DNA of 64,000 nucleotides from contig JAGWHQ010000002.1 in NCBI GenBank assembly GCA_028866655.1, positions 1 through 64,000 of the forward strand. Reading direction: 5' to 3'. Numbering within the stretch: position 1 is the stretch's first letter; each line of letters begins with the position of its first letter. The notes beneath the pieces are model-generated. The model was not told the origin of the DNA, searched no databases, and saw nothing but the letters and a program-made list of their open reading frames with translations. The position numbers were made by a program, and so were the translations under genes. Shown here one piece after another: positions 1 to 8,514 of the stretch. Source of the DNA: Nitrososphaerota archaeon. GTDB taxonomy: Archaea; Thermoproteota; Nitrososphaeria; Nitrososphaerales; Nitrosopumilaceae.

Positions 1-166
1 GGACTGCAGTAAGACGTAGATAAGATCCAGGCGTAATACCCTGATCATTCCTTTTTCATTTTTATGTTAATTCTAAAACATGGTGGTGTGAGTCTGAAAA
101 TTTCTGATGATTATCTAGTCTTGGCAACTTGTGATATTTAATAAAAAATCTAAATTCATCATGTGA
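1..166. other. left-edge non-coding stretch
   Basis: No gene can be supported here. On the + strand one frame is open from the window edge to a TAA at 21-23 (ending T-A-V-R-R-R). This could be the last codons of a gene outside the window, but it is too short to judge. The rest is AT-rich with stops in all frames. Confidence 0.4.
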
Positions 167-283
167 TTATCTATTTTTTCCAAACGCTCCCAAGTGATCT
201 GACATGCAACACTTGCATTCTTTATTGAAACACTCTTCTGTAGTTTCATGTCCGCAAGAACCACATTCGCAATTTTTTGACAT
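167..283 (-). CDS. 38-aa Cys-rich mini-protein
   Basis: A 38-residue ORF starts at ATG 283 and reads MSKNCECGSCGHETTEEC at its N-terminus. It carries CxC, CxxC, CxxxxC and CxCC spacings, giving seven cysteines and two histidines in 38 residues, which suggests a bound metal (zinc or copper). A longer ORF on the same strand in another frame (115-336) has no such composition and looks like a shadow. Small Cys-rich proteins are common in ammonia-oxidizing archaea. The function is unknown. The call rests on composition and on the clean start and stop. Confidence 0.6.
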   Translation of the reverse strand: MSKNCECGSCGHETTEECFNKECKCCMSDHLGAFGKNR

Positions 284-465
284 TTTCTTGCTTTGACATG
301 ATTTAAGATATAAATAAATTCAATCATCATTATCAATCATGATTTTATCGTCTGCATGTTCTTCATACGTAAAAGTGTTACATGCTATTTTCATCAAATG
401 AAACCATATCTACTGGGCTAAAATGAATAAATTACAGATTCTGGTAAACCCTTATAGATTATCTG

Positions 466-588
466 ATGTTTGAAAAGATATTGAGAATCTGGAATCGGAT
501 AAGATATTTGGAAGAGCAGTTCTTGTCCCATGAAATGGAAGCTCAGTTCTCAGAATTAAAATTCAAAAGGTTTCAGCAGCATGATTGA
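466..588 (+). CDS. possible 40-aa ORF overlapping the stress protein start
   Basis: An ATG at 466 opens a 40-residue reading frame (MFEKILRIWNRIRYLEEQ...) rich in charged and aromatic residues with no low-complexity runs. It ends at TGA 586-588, overlapping the ATG at 581 of the following universal stress protein as ATGATTGA. The overlap would suit translational coupling. A TATA-like stretch at about 452-459 lies too close to serve this start well, so the region may instead be a leader of the stress protein gene. It is uncertain whether the ORF is translated. Confidence 0.35.
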   Translation: MFEKILRIWNRIRYLEEQFLSHEMEAQFSELKFKRFQQHD

Positions 589-1003
589 ACAACGAATGAA
601 AAAAATATTGGTACCGTTGGATGGTTCTAAGAATTCTATACGAAGTTTGAACAAGGCAATTTATCTTGCTAGGGAACATGAGGCAACACTTGTGTTTGTA
701 CATGTGGTACATCGTCTTCCGAAAAAGGAAGGGAAAATTGCTCCAGAAAAAGGAATATCACAGGATGAACCGACCTTTTTGTTAACGGCTAGGATGCTTG
801 CTAAAAAGAATGGAATCGCATCCAGTGGTAGAATATTAACAGGTGATCCTGGTCATGTTATTGTAGATTATTCTCATACACATAACGTTGATTTGATAGT
901 GATTGGTTCTAGAGGTCTTGGCACTTTTAAGAAGGTCTTTCTTGGGAGTGTCTCAAGTTATGTCATGCAAAAGGCAAATATGGCAGTAATGGTAATCAAG
1001 TAA
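581..1003 (+). CDS. universal stress protein, UspA family
   Basis: This 140-residue protein has the single UspA domain with an alpha/beta Rossmann-like fold. It opens with the beta strand KKILVPLDGS (residues 7-16) and ends with the ATP-binding signature GSRGLG at 109-114 followed by GS at 122-123, matching the G-x2-G-x9-G(S/T) pattern of ATP-binding Usp proteins. The role is generic stress response; partners are not evident. The start could be ATG 581, which has a weak purine-rich site upstream, or ATG 596, directly before the conserved first strand. It lies alone between a possible small upstream ORF and a phosphoribosyltransferase on the opposite strand. Confidence 0.9.
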   Translation: MIEQRMKKILVPLDGSKNSIRSLNKAIYLAREHEATLVFVHVVHRLPKKEGKIAPEKGISQDEPTFLLTARMLAKKNGIASSGRILTGDPGHVIVDYSHTHNVDLIVIGSRGLGTFKKVFLGSVSSYVMQKANMAVMVIK

Positions 1004-1132
1004 AATTCCTGTAAAATAAAACTAGTTTGACCTACATTTTATTGCAAAAATGATTTCAAGTTTATTGATACTGTCATCTCAAAATTTCGATCATATGAAA
1101 TAGTTTTCAAATCAATATGCTCTCCTGAATTG

Positions 1133-1774
1133 CTATTTTTTATTACTAGAATATTTGCTCATGATCTCTTGCACTTTTTCATCACTTACTTGATCAAACT
1201 CTTCATAAAATTCACCGACTGCACTAAAACTATAAGGCGATTGTAAAACAATCACCTCGTCTGCTATTTGATCCAGTTTGTCAATGGTTTCCTTTGGACC
1301 TACGGGAACTGCTATGATGAGTTTTCTTGGTTTTTGTTTTCTTATCCACATGGCAGCTACAAACATGGTTGCCCCTGTGGCAATCCCATCGTCAACTAGA
1401 ACAACAGTCTTTCCTGACAAATCATATTCTTTACTTCCTCTAAACTTCATCAGTCTGCGCTCGATTTCCGTTCTCTGTCTTGCAATCTCATCTTCTATGA
1501 AACTTTCTGGAACATTTAACATTCTGGTAATTTCCACATTTGGAAAATAGCTGCCATCGTGTAATACTGCTCCTATTGCAAGTTCTGGATTCTCAGGAGA
1601 ACCTACCTTTCTTGAAACTATGATATCCAAATTACAACCTAACATCGAAGATATCATGTCGCCAGTAACTACTCCGCCTCTAGGTATTGCAAGGATTATT
1701 GGGTTTTCTTTTTTCAACCATGACAATTTCTCAGCAAGTTTTCTTGCCGCATCTATTCTGTCTTTAAAAATCAT
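1133..1774 (-). CDS. phosphoribosyltransferase family protein
   Basis: This 213-residue cytosolic protein contains the type I phosphoribosyltransferase fold. The PRPP-binding loop is VVLVDDGIATGATM at residues 124-137: two acidic residues followed by the small TGAT loop. An early PRGG (31-34) and the SRKVGSPENPELAIGAV stretch (54-70) match the COG1926-type predicted phosphoribosyltransferases rather than purine or pyrimidine salvage enzymes of assigned substrate. It may act on a nucleobase, but the substrate cannot be told from sequence. The promoter region is shared head-to-head with the small membrane protein at 1890. Confidence 0.85.
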   Translation of the reverse strand: MIFKDRIDAARKLAEKLSWLKKENPIILAIPRGGVVTGDMISSMLGCNLDIIVSRKVGSPENPELAIGAVLHDGSYFPNVEITRMLNVPESFIEDEIARQRTEIERRLMKFRGSKEYDLSGKTVVLVDDGIATGATMFVAAMWIRKQKPRKLIIAVPVGPKETIDKLDQIADEVIVLQSPYSFSAVGEFYEEFDQVSDEKVQEIMSKYSSNKK

Positions 1775-1889
1775 GTCTCATTATTTTCCATTAAATACTT
1801 GAACCGCAATTTTGCTACCTGGAAATCATTCATGATTCCATCATATATTGTAGCAACTGTTTAACAATGGTTGATTCTAGTATAATTTT

Positions 1890-2108
1890 GTGAAGCCATT
1901 TAAAAAGATCTTGTTTATCGATATTGTTGTTCTAGTGGGGTGTTTTTTTCTAATCTGGACTCTGTCTACAGGGTTTAATTTTTTGATTCCAAATGCTACT
2001 GATTATGTAAAATCACTGCCATTAGCATTGATGTATACCACACTTGTTGGAGTTCTTATTGTGTTGGGTACTGTGATTTTATTTCTACCACGAATGAAAA
2101 AACAATAA
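1890..2108 (+). CDS. small two-helix membrane protein
   Basis: A 72-residue protein starts at GTG 1890. It has two predicted membrane helices (about residues 7-29 and 44-66) separated by a short polar loop with N-A-T-D, and a basic C-terminus (RMKKQ). No family is recognised. It is divergent from the phosphoribosyltransferase gene and followed by a gene-poor stretch. The hydrophobic pattern and the lysine-rich ends support a real membrane protein. Confidence 0.6.
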   Translation: MKPFKKILFIDIVVLVGCFFLIWTLSTGFNFLIPNATDYVKSLPLALMYTTLVGVLIVLGTVILFLPRMKKQ

Positions 2109-2574
2109 CTAGGTTCTATGTTGTCTTTGGTCTCTTACTTCTACTGTGTTGTTGTTATTGATATTAGTCATCCTCTTCATCATCGTCATCAAACTCATAA
2201 TCGTTAGAATATAACACGAATAACTTTCTGAACAAGGACGATTTTTTCTCATATAAAATAAAGGACACAAGTTAATGGTAGCCTGTCTTTGGTATTCCAA
2301 CCTTTGGATCCTTGTCTGATGTTGGATTTGTACAGAATTTTTTGTTGATGTAACCAGATCGTAGATTTTAAAACATAAAAAGAAATTGAATTTCAAATAA
2401 AAACTTAAAATGAGATTTACAAACATTCTCTTTTCAATGATGGTGTTTCTTATCAAGTCAATTACTCCATTGTGATAATTTTTACCATTGTCTTAATCTT
2501 GTCATTTGTTTATCAGTTTCTGGTTTGTCAAATATGAACACAAATTATAACAAGATCTACATTGATACTATTGT
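2109..2574. other. gene-poor stretch with possible gene remnant
   Basis: No convincing gene. The - strand frame ending at TAA 2272-2274 encodes a C-terminus with gene-like composition (KFCTNPTSDKDPKVGIPKTG then YH), but it has no start codon. It is interrupted upstream by an in-frame TAA two codons after an ATG at about 2373-2375, so it could be the relic of a small protein. A 115-aa open frame covering 2109-2456 on the - strand is low-complexity and looks spurious. The 3' part is presumably the promoter region of the 2575 gene. Confidence 0.3.
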
Positions 2575-3054
2575 ATGAAGATTCTGATGATTGGATTAGC
2601 TATTGTTTGCATTATCGTAGTTGGGATTATACTTTATCTAGATATTCCAAAAACTACCACTGTTGTGTTTCAACTAAGTGCCACTGCAGAAACGACTCCT
2701 GGAAATGTAAAAATCCACACACAGCAAGATCTTTTGAATATGGATAGTGATACTACAATTCTTGATAATTCTACTCTGGATGATATCCCTGTACTGAAAA
2801 ATGCAATTGATCAGGCCTTTAGTAAATTTACACCCCCACCATTCCCTAATTCGCATACCTTTACAACTGGTATCAGCCAAAATGATGTTGATTCCATACT
2901 GCAATTAGCAGGTGGCAAGGCAGAGCAGTTGCCTGAAACACAAACAAATGACACTAATTTTGGAGTAAATTTCATAACTGATACATCCTCAATGGAATTC
3001 AAACTAAACAATTTCTATTATCACATTACTATAGAACAGATGACTCCATCATAA
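2575..3054 (+). CDS. membrane-anchored exported protein, unknown function
   Basis: This 159-residue protein has one N-terminal hydrophobic segment (about residues 3-23, ILMIGLAIVCIIVVGIILYL), then a polar domain with many Thr, Asp and Asn residues. It is either a signal-anchored outside-facing protein or a secreted one; there is no lipobox cysteine. No cysteines or metal motif occur in the polar part. A proline-rich turn (TPPPFPN) splits it. I recognise no family. It stands alone and is not part of an operon. Confidence 0.6.
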   Translation: MKILMIGLAIVCIIVVGIILYLDIPKTTTVVFQLSATAETTPGNVKIHTQQDLLNMDSDTTILDNSTLDDIPVLKNAIDQAFSKFTPPPFPNSHTFTTGISQNDVDSILQLAGGKAEQLPETQTNDTNFGVNFITDTSSMEFKLNNFYYHITIEQMTPS

Positions 3055-3181
3055 AGCAAGTAAGCAACATAATCTTATAGTAAACATATGAGGTGAGGGT
3101 TTAGCTCATTTTGTAATCACATGGTCTTAAATAGAAAAAGAGGATTTTGGGATGTTTATAACAAAGGCAAGATCTGAATTT

Positions 3182-3361
3182 TTAAAATTCTATCTTGTCT
3201 TTTTCATTGAGCAGAAATTTTTTTGATTTTCTTACTCCTTTTAGATCAAACCAGCTTATTTTTAGGGTGACTTTTTTGCCCTTGATCTCATCTATTGTTA
3301 TCTTGTCGGCTGTCTTTACAAGATCACTTAATGTTTGACTTGACATTTTTTTACTTGACAT
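3182..3361 (-). CDS. small basic protein, unknown function
   Basis: A 59-residue ORF (ATG 3361; a second ATG at 3346 would give 54 residues). It begins MSSKKMSSQTLSDLVKTAD and contains K-KVTLKISWFDLKGVRKSKK. The composition is highly charged with alternating hydrophobics, like a small beta-rich protein, and looks coding rather than random. It lies between two + strand genes in a stretch that otherwise appears empty. Function unknown. Confidence 0.6.
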   Translation of the reverse strand: MSSKKMSSQTLSDLVKTADKITIDEIKGKKVTLKISWFDLKGVRKSKKFLLNEKDKIEF

Positions 3362-3531
3362 TATTTTTCAATTTGATTCTTGGGACGAAATTTTATACAC
3401 ATGTAGTTCAAAATATTCCACGCTGTAATTTTTTTTCAGGCTAGTTTGTCTGATCGATTAAGCTAGTTTTATGATAAATCAGCTATATTGCTGAGTATGC
3501 ATAATATGTAAAAACCGTCTTCATTCTATTT

Positions 3532-3798
3532 ATGCTCCAAACATCACAATTTGATAGGAATGTTGAAACAACATGCGTCATGATAAACTGTGAATCAGGT
3601 TCTGAATGGCGAATAATTGACGAGATACGGGAAATCAAGGGAGTAAAAGAATGTGTTAGAACAACTGGCCCATATGACATTCTGGCTATTGTAGAATCAA
3701 ACACAGTTGAATTGCTCAAGGAAATCATTGAAAACAAGATTCGTAAGATTCCAAATGTTACTGCCACAACAACACTGGTTATAGCAACCAGGTTCTAA
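3532..3798 (+). CDS. stand-alone Lrp/AsnC effector (RAM) domain protein
   Basis: This 88-residue protein is only the alpha/beta ligand-binding domain of the Lrp/AsnC family; there is no helix-turn-helix. Typical features are a hydrophobic first strand (VMINCESGSEW), the helix, V-x-E-C-V-R-TTGPYDILAIVES, and a C-terminal strand ending TTLVIATRF. Such SAM-like proteins form ring-shaped dimers of dimers that bind amino acids and may modulate full-length Lrp regulators. A second copy of the same type lies at 60247. The ligand is unknown. Confidence 0.85.
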   Translation: MLQTSQFDRNVETTCVMINCESGSEWRIIDEIREIKGVKECVRTTGPYDILAIVESNTVELLKEIIENKIRKIPNVTATTTLVIATRF

Positions 3799-3862
3799 GA
3801 ATTAATTCTCTAGTGATATTGTAACACAAAACTACTTGTGTAAGTGTATTGTATCTTACATC

Positions 3863-4033
3863 ATGAAGGCAATGAGCTATAAAAAATTCCGAGAATCAAA
3901 AGCTACTCATTATGATACCATAGAGGGAAGGATGGAAAGGGCTCAAATAATAAAAAAACTGGAATCATTTCTGACTCAAAAACTAGGTGAAGGTCAAGAC
4001 TTTTTTGATCAATACCGGGTTCGAGAGGAATAA
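3863..4033 (+). CDS. small conserved-looking hypothetical protein
   Basis: A 56-residue protein using ATG 3863 (ATG 3872 and the upstream 3836 are alternatives in the same frame). The sequence MSYKKFRESKATHYDTIEG and a helix with ERAQIIKKLESFL give a charged, helical, soluble protein. It ends one base before the stop of the convergent SNF2 helicase gene. I do not recognise the family. Composition and position argue for a real gene. Confidence 0.5.
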   Translation: MKAMSYKKFRESKATHYDTIEGRMERAQIIKKLESFLTQKLGEGQDFFDQYRVREE

Positions 4034-4034
4034 A

Positions 4035-5753
4035 TTATTTTATCATGCTGTGGGTTAGCTTGTCATGAATCTGTGCTAGGATAAGCTCTGCTTTTTCCTT
4101 GTTCTCAAATGTCTCTACCTTTTCATCCATGATTGCATCAATTTCATAACTCTTGTCTACCAAAACATTTGCCACATGATCATCTAGTGTGCCATTACCC
4201 ATGAGATAATATGCAAAGACCGTATTTTTCTGTCCAATTCTGTGTAGTCTGTCTTCTGCTTGTCTGTGTATTGCAGGACTCCAATCAAGTTCTGCAAATA
4301 TTACATATCTTGCTCTGCTCAAATTTATGCCGACATTTCCAGCTCTGAGGCCTGCGATTATTAATTTGGTCTCACCATTTTGAAATCTGTCTATTCCTTC
4401 TTGTCTTTCCTTATCGCTCTGACCTCCAATAATTGATGCAGGTGAATATTCTGAAAGACTTCTATGAAGTAATTCGTGGATTGCCTTGTGATGGCAAAAT
4501 ACTACTACACTCTCTTCAATCTCCATTATGTTTTTGACAAACTCTATCACATGGGGGACTTTTGCAACGCCGGCAGCCTGTCTTTCACTTTGTATTGCTC
4601 TCTTGTATGATGAAAATTTGTCAAATGCACTTGTTGCATTTTTTTGTTCTGCCTCCAATCTTTCCCAAATTTTGCCAAGCTCTGCTTGGTAATAGTTGAT
4701 GTCTGAATCAATAAGTTCCTTGTATCTAACTTTGTCCTTTAGTTCCTTTAGAACATCAGATTTTTTTCGCCTCAGCATGACATGTTTGCGCAATTCTTCT
4801 CCCAGACTTGCACGCTTGTTTTCAAGAACTATTGCTTTTCCTTTTTCATTTACATAACAGAAATATTCGCAAAACTCTTCAAATGTTCCCAACAGACCAG
4901 GTCTTAGTATGTCTACGATTGGCCATATCTCAGAGCCTCTGTTGTAAATTGGTGTTCCGGACAGACCGACTCTGTATTTGACAGACTCGAGTGCAGCAAG
5001 TTTTTTTACAGCTGTGTATTTTTTGGTTGTCTTTGATCTTAGATGCTGTACTTCATCACAGACAACTGTCTTGATGTTTAGTTTGGCAAGATCATCTATT
5101 CTCTTGTGGAGCAAATCATAATTTATGATGTAAACATCATATTTTCCAAGTTCTTGTGCTTTGCCTGTTCTTATCAAGACTGATGATGGGTATTCATTAT
5201 CTGAAATTTTTCCATTACGGCTGCGTTTTTTGAGGAATTTTTGAGTTTCTCTCTGCCAGTTGTTTAGTGTAACAAGTGGGGCTACTATCAGTACAGGAAA
5301 TGTCTTCTTTTCTGTTGCAAGGTATGCAAGGGTCTGGACCGTCTTGCCCAAGCCCATCTCGTCTGCTAGCAACGCATTACCATATGATTTCAGTAAAAAA
5401 TCAAGACCTTCTCTCTGAAAATCAAGCAAATTTCCGCGAAATTGTGGTCCTGGGCTTGCCTTGCGGAGTTTTTCAATTCGTGTCCATTTTTTTTGTGGAA
5501 CTATGACCTTGCGAACTTTTCTATGCCATATTGATTTTGATCTTATTTCAAGTGGATATCTATCCATTATCCATTTTATCTTCTCTACGTTTTGGATTGT
5601 ATCTGGTACTATGGCTTCTTCTGGACCGTTACCATACCATGCATGTGGTATGACGCGTGCCACCATGCTTACTGCTCTTGGGCCCGTCAGTTTCCATGTC
5701 CAGTTTTTTGAATATGTGTCCAGAACATATTCCAAGGTGCCGAATTCTTTCAT
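4035..5753 (-). CDS. SNF2-family DEAD-like helicase/translocase
   Basis: This 572-residue superfamily 2 ATPase translocates on double-stranded DNA. An N-terminal segment of about 105 residues precedes the core. Motif I is DEMGLGKTVQ (131-140), motif II reads DEVQ (233-236) instead of the usual DEAH/DEGH, and motif III is GLSGTP. In the second RecA domain the QAEDRLHRIGQ motif typical of SNF2 proteins is present. The length fits a minimal archaeal/bacterial SNF2 protein without an obvious C-terminal accessory domain. Roles for such proteins include chromatin-protein or repair-complex remodelling; the partner is unknown. It is a lone gene, convergent with 3863. Confidence 0.9.
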   Translation of the reverse strand: MKEFGTLEYVLDTYSKNWTWKLTGPRAVSMVARVIPHAWYGNGPEEAIVPDTIQNVEKIKWIMDRYPLEIRSKSIWHRKVRKVIVPQKKWTRIEKLRKASPGPQFRGNLLDFQREGLDFLLKSYGNALLADEMGLGKTVQTLAYLATEKKTFPVLIVAPLVTLNNWQRETQKFLKKRSRNGKISDNEYPSSVLIRTGKAQELGKYDVYIINYDLLHKRIDDLAKLNIKTVVCDEVQHLRSKTTKKYTAVKKLAALESVKYRVGLSGTPIYNRGSEIWPIVDILRPGLLGTFEEFCEYFCYVNEKGKAIVLENKRASLGEELRKHVMLRRKKSDVLKELKDKVRYKELIDSDINYYQAELGKIWERLEAEQKNATSAFDKFSSYKRAIQSERQAAGVAKVPHVIEFVKNIMEIEESVVVFCHHKAIHELLHRSLSEYSPASIIGGQSDKERQEGIDRFQNGETKLIIAGLRAGNVGINLSRARYVIFAELDWSPAIHRQAEDRLHRIGQKNTVFAYYLMGNGTLDDHVANVLVDKSYEIDAIMDEKVETFENKEKAELILAQIHDKLTHSMIK

Positions 5754-5931
5754 AAGCTATAATTCTTCGACATTGGTAATCTCGATTTATGAATCTTTTA
5801 CTTTGTGCATTTGATCGCAGTTTTATTGATTTATGATGTCTTTGAATAATTTTTAAAAGAAATTATGATACTTTTACAAAAAATTAGGTTTAAAACTAAT
5901 AAATACCTGAAAAGACGCGTTCACAAAAAAC

Positions 5932-6975
5932 CTATTGGGTCGATTGTTTTCGGAACTTTTTTAGTTTATTGAATCCTAGGCTCTGACCAAAGAATTTTTT
6001 CACATAAAAATAGGCAACAGCAGTTGCCAGTGCAGCGGATGTAACTACAGTAGTAACAATGGGCCAAAATACTGTCTCGTGGTTTGGATATAATCCAAAA
6101 ACTGTGGCAATTGTGTTTGGTACAAGTTCAGCTGTTCCAGCTACTGTCCACCAGATAATTAGAATGGTTACCTTGTTTGTAACTTCGGTCTGGACTACAT
6201 TGACTCCTGTAGCAACCATCTGCATAATGTTTTCTGACATTTGTATCTGCCTGTCAAGTCTTCCAAGAATTACTTCAAATTTTGCAAGAATTACTTCGTT
6301 GTCTGAAACCATCTCGGCATCACCATACTTTAGATTGTGCACTGTGTCATAACTTGCCCATGTTGCATTCAAAAAAGTCAATAATGATGTTCGCACGTTT
6401 GATAGTTCCAAAGATATGTCTCTTGTAACTTGTCTTGAACCTGCAATATCTATCTCAAATTGTTCTGCTCTTTCTACTATGAGACGTAATATAGAAAAAT
6501 TAGATTCACTGATTTCATCTATGATTCTTGCTAAAAGTATTGTCTGTCTATCTGCCCAGCTGTCAGCTTCTTTTGGGAGTTTTCGTAAAAGTGTGGGGGC
6601 GTAATTGTACAAACGCGTAATCTTGCCGCCGTAATCGTCATGAATTGTCACAATGAGATCTTTTTTCATAAAAATCAAAATGGGTGCAGTCAAAGTTTTG
6701 TTGTTTCCAGGTACGACAAAAGGTATCATGAGTCCTAATGTGTCCCCTCTATCCTCATAACTTGATACATATCCTGATAATAGTACGGAAGGGTCCATGG
6801 TGATGTTTAATTTTTCTAAAATTTTTGGCGTTTCTCCTATGATGTTGTCTACTACACATTCGATCCAAGTAAGGTGTACTGGTGATGCTATGTCTTTCAG
6901 TTCTTCTAGGGTTACTGTTGGTTTCTTAAACGGCGTTCCTTCTTGCAATCCTGCAACACTTATTGTCTTGATCAC
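5932..6975 (-). CDS. CorA-like transporter protein lacking the GMN motif
   Basis: This 347-residue protein has the CorA layout: a large soluble N-terminal domain (1-170), long helices (170-265) and two C-terminal membrane helices (about 268-296 and 303-325) followed by a basic tail. The defining G-M-N selectivity motif after helix 1 is absent; G-L-Y-P-N (294-298) occupies its place. Canonical CorA conducts magnesium or related divalents. With the changed pore motif the substrate is uncertain, and the protein could be a distant relative with another ion or a regulatory role. It is divergent from the exported protein gene at 7165. Confidence 0.75.
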   Translation of the reverse strand: MIKTISVAGLQEGTPFKKPTVTLEELKDIASPVHLTWIECVVDNIIGETPKILEKLNITMDPSVLLSGYVSSYEDRGDTLGLMIPFVVPGNNKTLTAPILIFMKKDLIVTIHDDYGGKITRLYNYAPTLLRKLPKEADSWADRQTILLARIIDEISESNFSILRLIVERAEQFEIDIAGSRQVTRDISLELSNVRTSLLTFLNATWASYDTVHNLKYGDAEMVSDNEVILAKFEVILGRLDRQIQMSENIMQMVATGVNVVQTEVTNKVTILIIWWTVAGTAELVPNTIATVFGLYPNHETVFWPIVTTVVTSAALATAVAYFYVKKFFGQSLGFNKLKKFRKQSTQ

Positions 6976-7164
6976 ATCTTAGATGAAAATTTGGACTTAT
7001 ATACACTTATTCGTGAACAAAAACTTACCCAATATTTTTCATAATCTATGGGTGTTTGCAAAAAAGTTTGTAAGATAAGATAAAATCATAACTTTGGCAT
7101 CTACTGTAAAACCTAGTGATGAAATCATAGTAATGTCTAAAACAGGTATGCCGCCAAATCTTGT

Positions 7165-8160
7165 ATGAAATCTATAACCAGAATTGCCGTGATCATAATT
7201 TTTCTAATGTTTGGATTGTTTGTTCAACTTGGTAATGCTTATGCTGATGCAACAACAAATCTTGTCCCTGCATGGATAAAGAAGGTTGCATTATTGTGGT
7301 CTCAGGCAGAGATCTCTGATGCTGATTTTGTAAATGACATGAGATGGCTTGTCGAACATAGGATTATTCCAGTGGAGGATCTAGTGGAAAATGTAGATAG
7401 TTCTATAATGCCTGATTCTGTGAAAAAAATTGCGTATTCTTGGAGTGCTGGAAACATTCCTGACAGTGAGTTTGTTCATGGAATTGAATATTTAATTCAA
7501 AATGGTGTAATAGAATTAGATGACAATTTTGTGTCAAGGACACAACAAGAAAAAATATCTCAGATTTCAGTACAAAATGATACCAAAAAGTCTGTAGTCA
7601 TTATTCCTGTTTTTACTGCGTCTGCATACTCTGAACGTGGGTTTTATTCGTATTATGCAGGTGATTGTGATTCAATTTGTCTTACATCTATAATCTACAC
7701 TAATGTGCCTCTAGGATACACTTCGAGTGGAAAAGCTGTGAGTGTTTTAGAGTCCTTGGGATATTACACTCTTACCGATATTGATGTGGACAAAAATCCA
7801 AAGGTTTTGCTACAGTACGATAAAGTAATTTTATTGCACAATGAATATGTCACACAAAAAGAATTTGACGCAATTACTACACATCCACATGTAGTTTATC
7901 TTTATCCAAATGCATTGTATGGCAAAATAGTTGTGAATTATCCTGCTAACACAATTACACTTGTTCGTGGTCATAATTATCCTGATGTAAAAATACGTAA
8001 TGGTTTTGACTGGAAATTTGACAATTCTAATCTAGAATATGATACACAGTGTAATAACTGGAAATTTTATGACATAACGAACGGAATAATGCTTAATTGT
8101 TATCCTGAAAACCACCTGGAACATAATATTGGATTGCTTAAGGCAATAAAAGACTATTAA
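7165..8160 (+). CDS. exported protein with two W-rich repeats and an unknown domain
   Basis: This 331-residue protein has a signal peptide (about 1-28, ending ...NAYADA). Residues 33-75 and 80-122 form two repeats of the type (V/M)P-x-(W/S)-(I/V)-K-K-x-A-x-x-W-S...I-x-D-x-(D/E)-F-V...I, a repeat seen in many exported thaumarchaeal proteins (commonly as P-x-W-V-K-N-x-A-x-W-W). The C-terminal 190 residues hold paired cysteines (CDSIC; later C...C) and a Tyr/Asn-rich beta-like domain I do not recognise. The protein is probably extracellular. It is a lone gene. Confidence 0.7.
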   Translation: MKSITRIAVIIIFLMFGLFVQLGNAYADATTNLVPAWIKKVALLWSQAEISDADFVNDMRWLVEHRIIPVEDLVENVDSSIMPDSVKKIAYSWSAGNIPDSEFVHGIEYLIQNGVIELDDNFVSRTQQEKISQISVQNDTKKSVVIIPVFTASAYSERGFYSYYAGDCDSICLTSIIYTNVPLGYTSSGKAVSVLESLGYYTLTDIDVDKNPKVLLQYDKVILLHNEYVTQKEFDAITTHPHVVYLYPNALYGKIVVNYPANTITLVRGHNYPDVKIRNGFDWKFDNSNLEYDTQCNNWKFYDITNGIMLNCYPENHLEHNIGLLKAIKDY

Positions 8161-8226
8161 ATATAATATGTCAGAAGGTCTCGTATTTAACATCCTAACA
8201 TAATAATATGAGTTTCAAACGGAGTA

Positions 8227-8514
8227 TTGACATTGAAAGTTTTAGTTGATGAGATGTATGATGGATTTGATACAAAACTCAAAGAATTTGGCTATGATGC
8301 ATTTAGCGTAAAAAAATTAATAGCTGAAGGAAAAAAACTGTCAAGTGACTATTCTGTGATAAAATATGCACATGAAAATGGGATGATTGTTGTAACAGAA
8401 GATGTGGAGATTGGAAATGCGTGTAAGGAAAATGATATCAGATGTGTACTACTTGATAGTGAAACAATACTTAAGATAATTCTAGAAGAATTGAGCAAGT
8501 ATAAAGATCGTTAA
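8227..8514 (+). CDS. PIN-like DUF5615-type protein
   Basis: This 95-residue protein starts at TTG 8227. It opens with KVLVDEMYDGFDTKLKE, has D at the end of the first strand, and continues with HENGMIVVTEDVEIGNACKEN and IRCVLLDSET. This pattern of spaced acidic residues (LVDE, TEDVE, LLD) matches Mut7-C/DUF5615 PIN-like proteins, which may be RNases and often occur as toxins. No antitoxin gene is visible next to it. Its TAA overlaps the stop of the convergent DedA gene (shared TTAA at 8511-8514). Confidence 0.7.
   Translation: MTLKVLVDEMYDGFDTKLKEFGYDAFSVKKLIAEGKKLSSDYSVIKYAHENGMIVVTEDVEIGNACKENDIRCVLLDSETILKIILEELSKYKDR

Noticed and set aside
115-336. 73-codon frame on the - strand
   Set aside because: It overlaps the Cys-rich 38-residue frame in another phase and has random-like composition, so it is a shadow.
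2109-2456. 115-codon frame on the - strand
   Set aside because: It has low complexity (NINNNNTVEVRDQRQ) and an atypical start. No motif or coding pattern.
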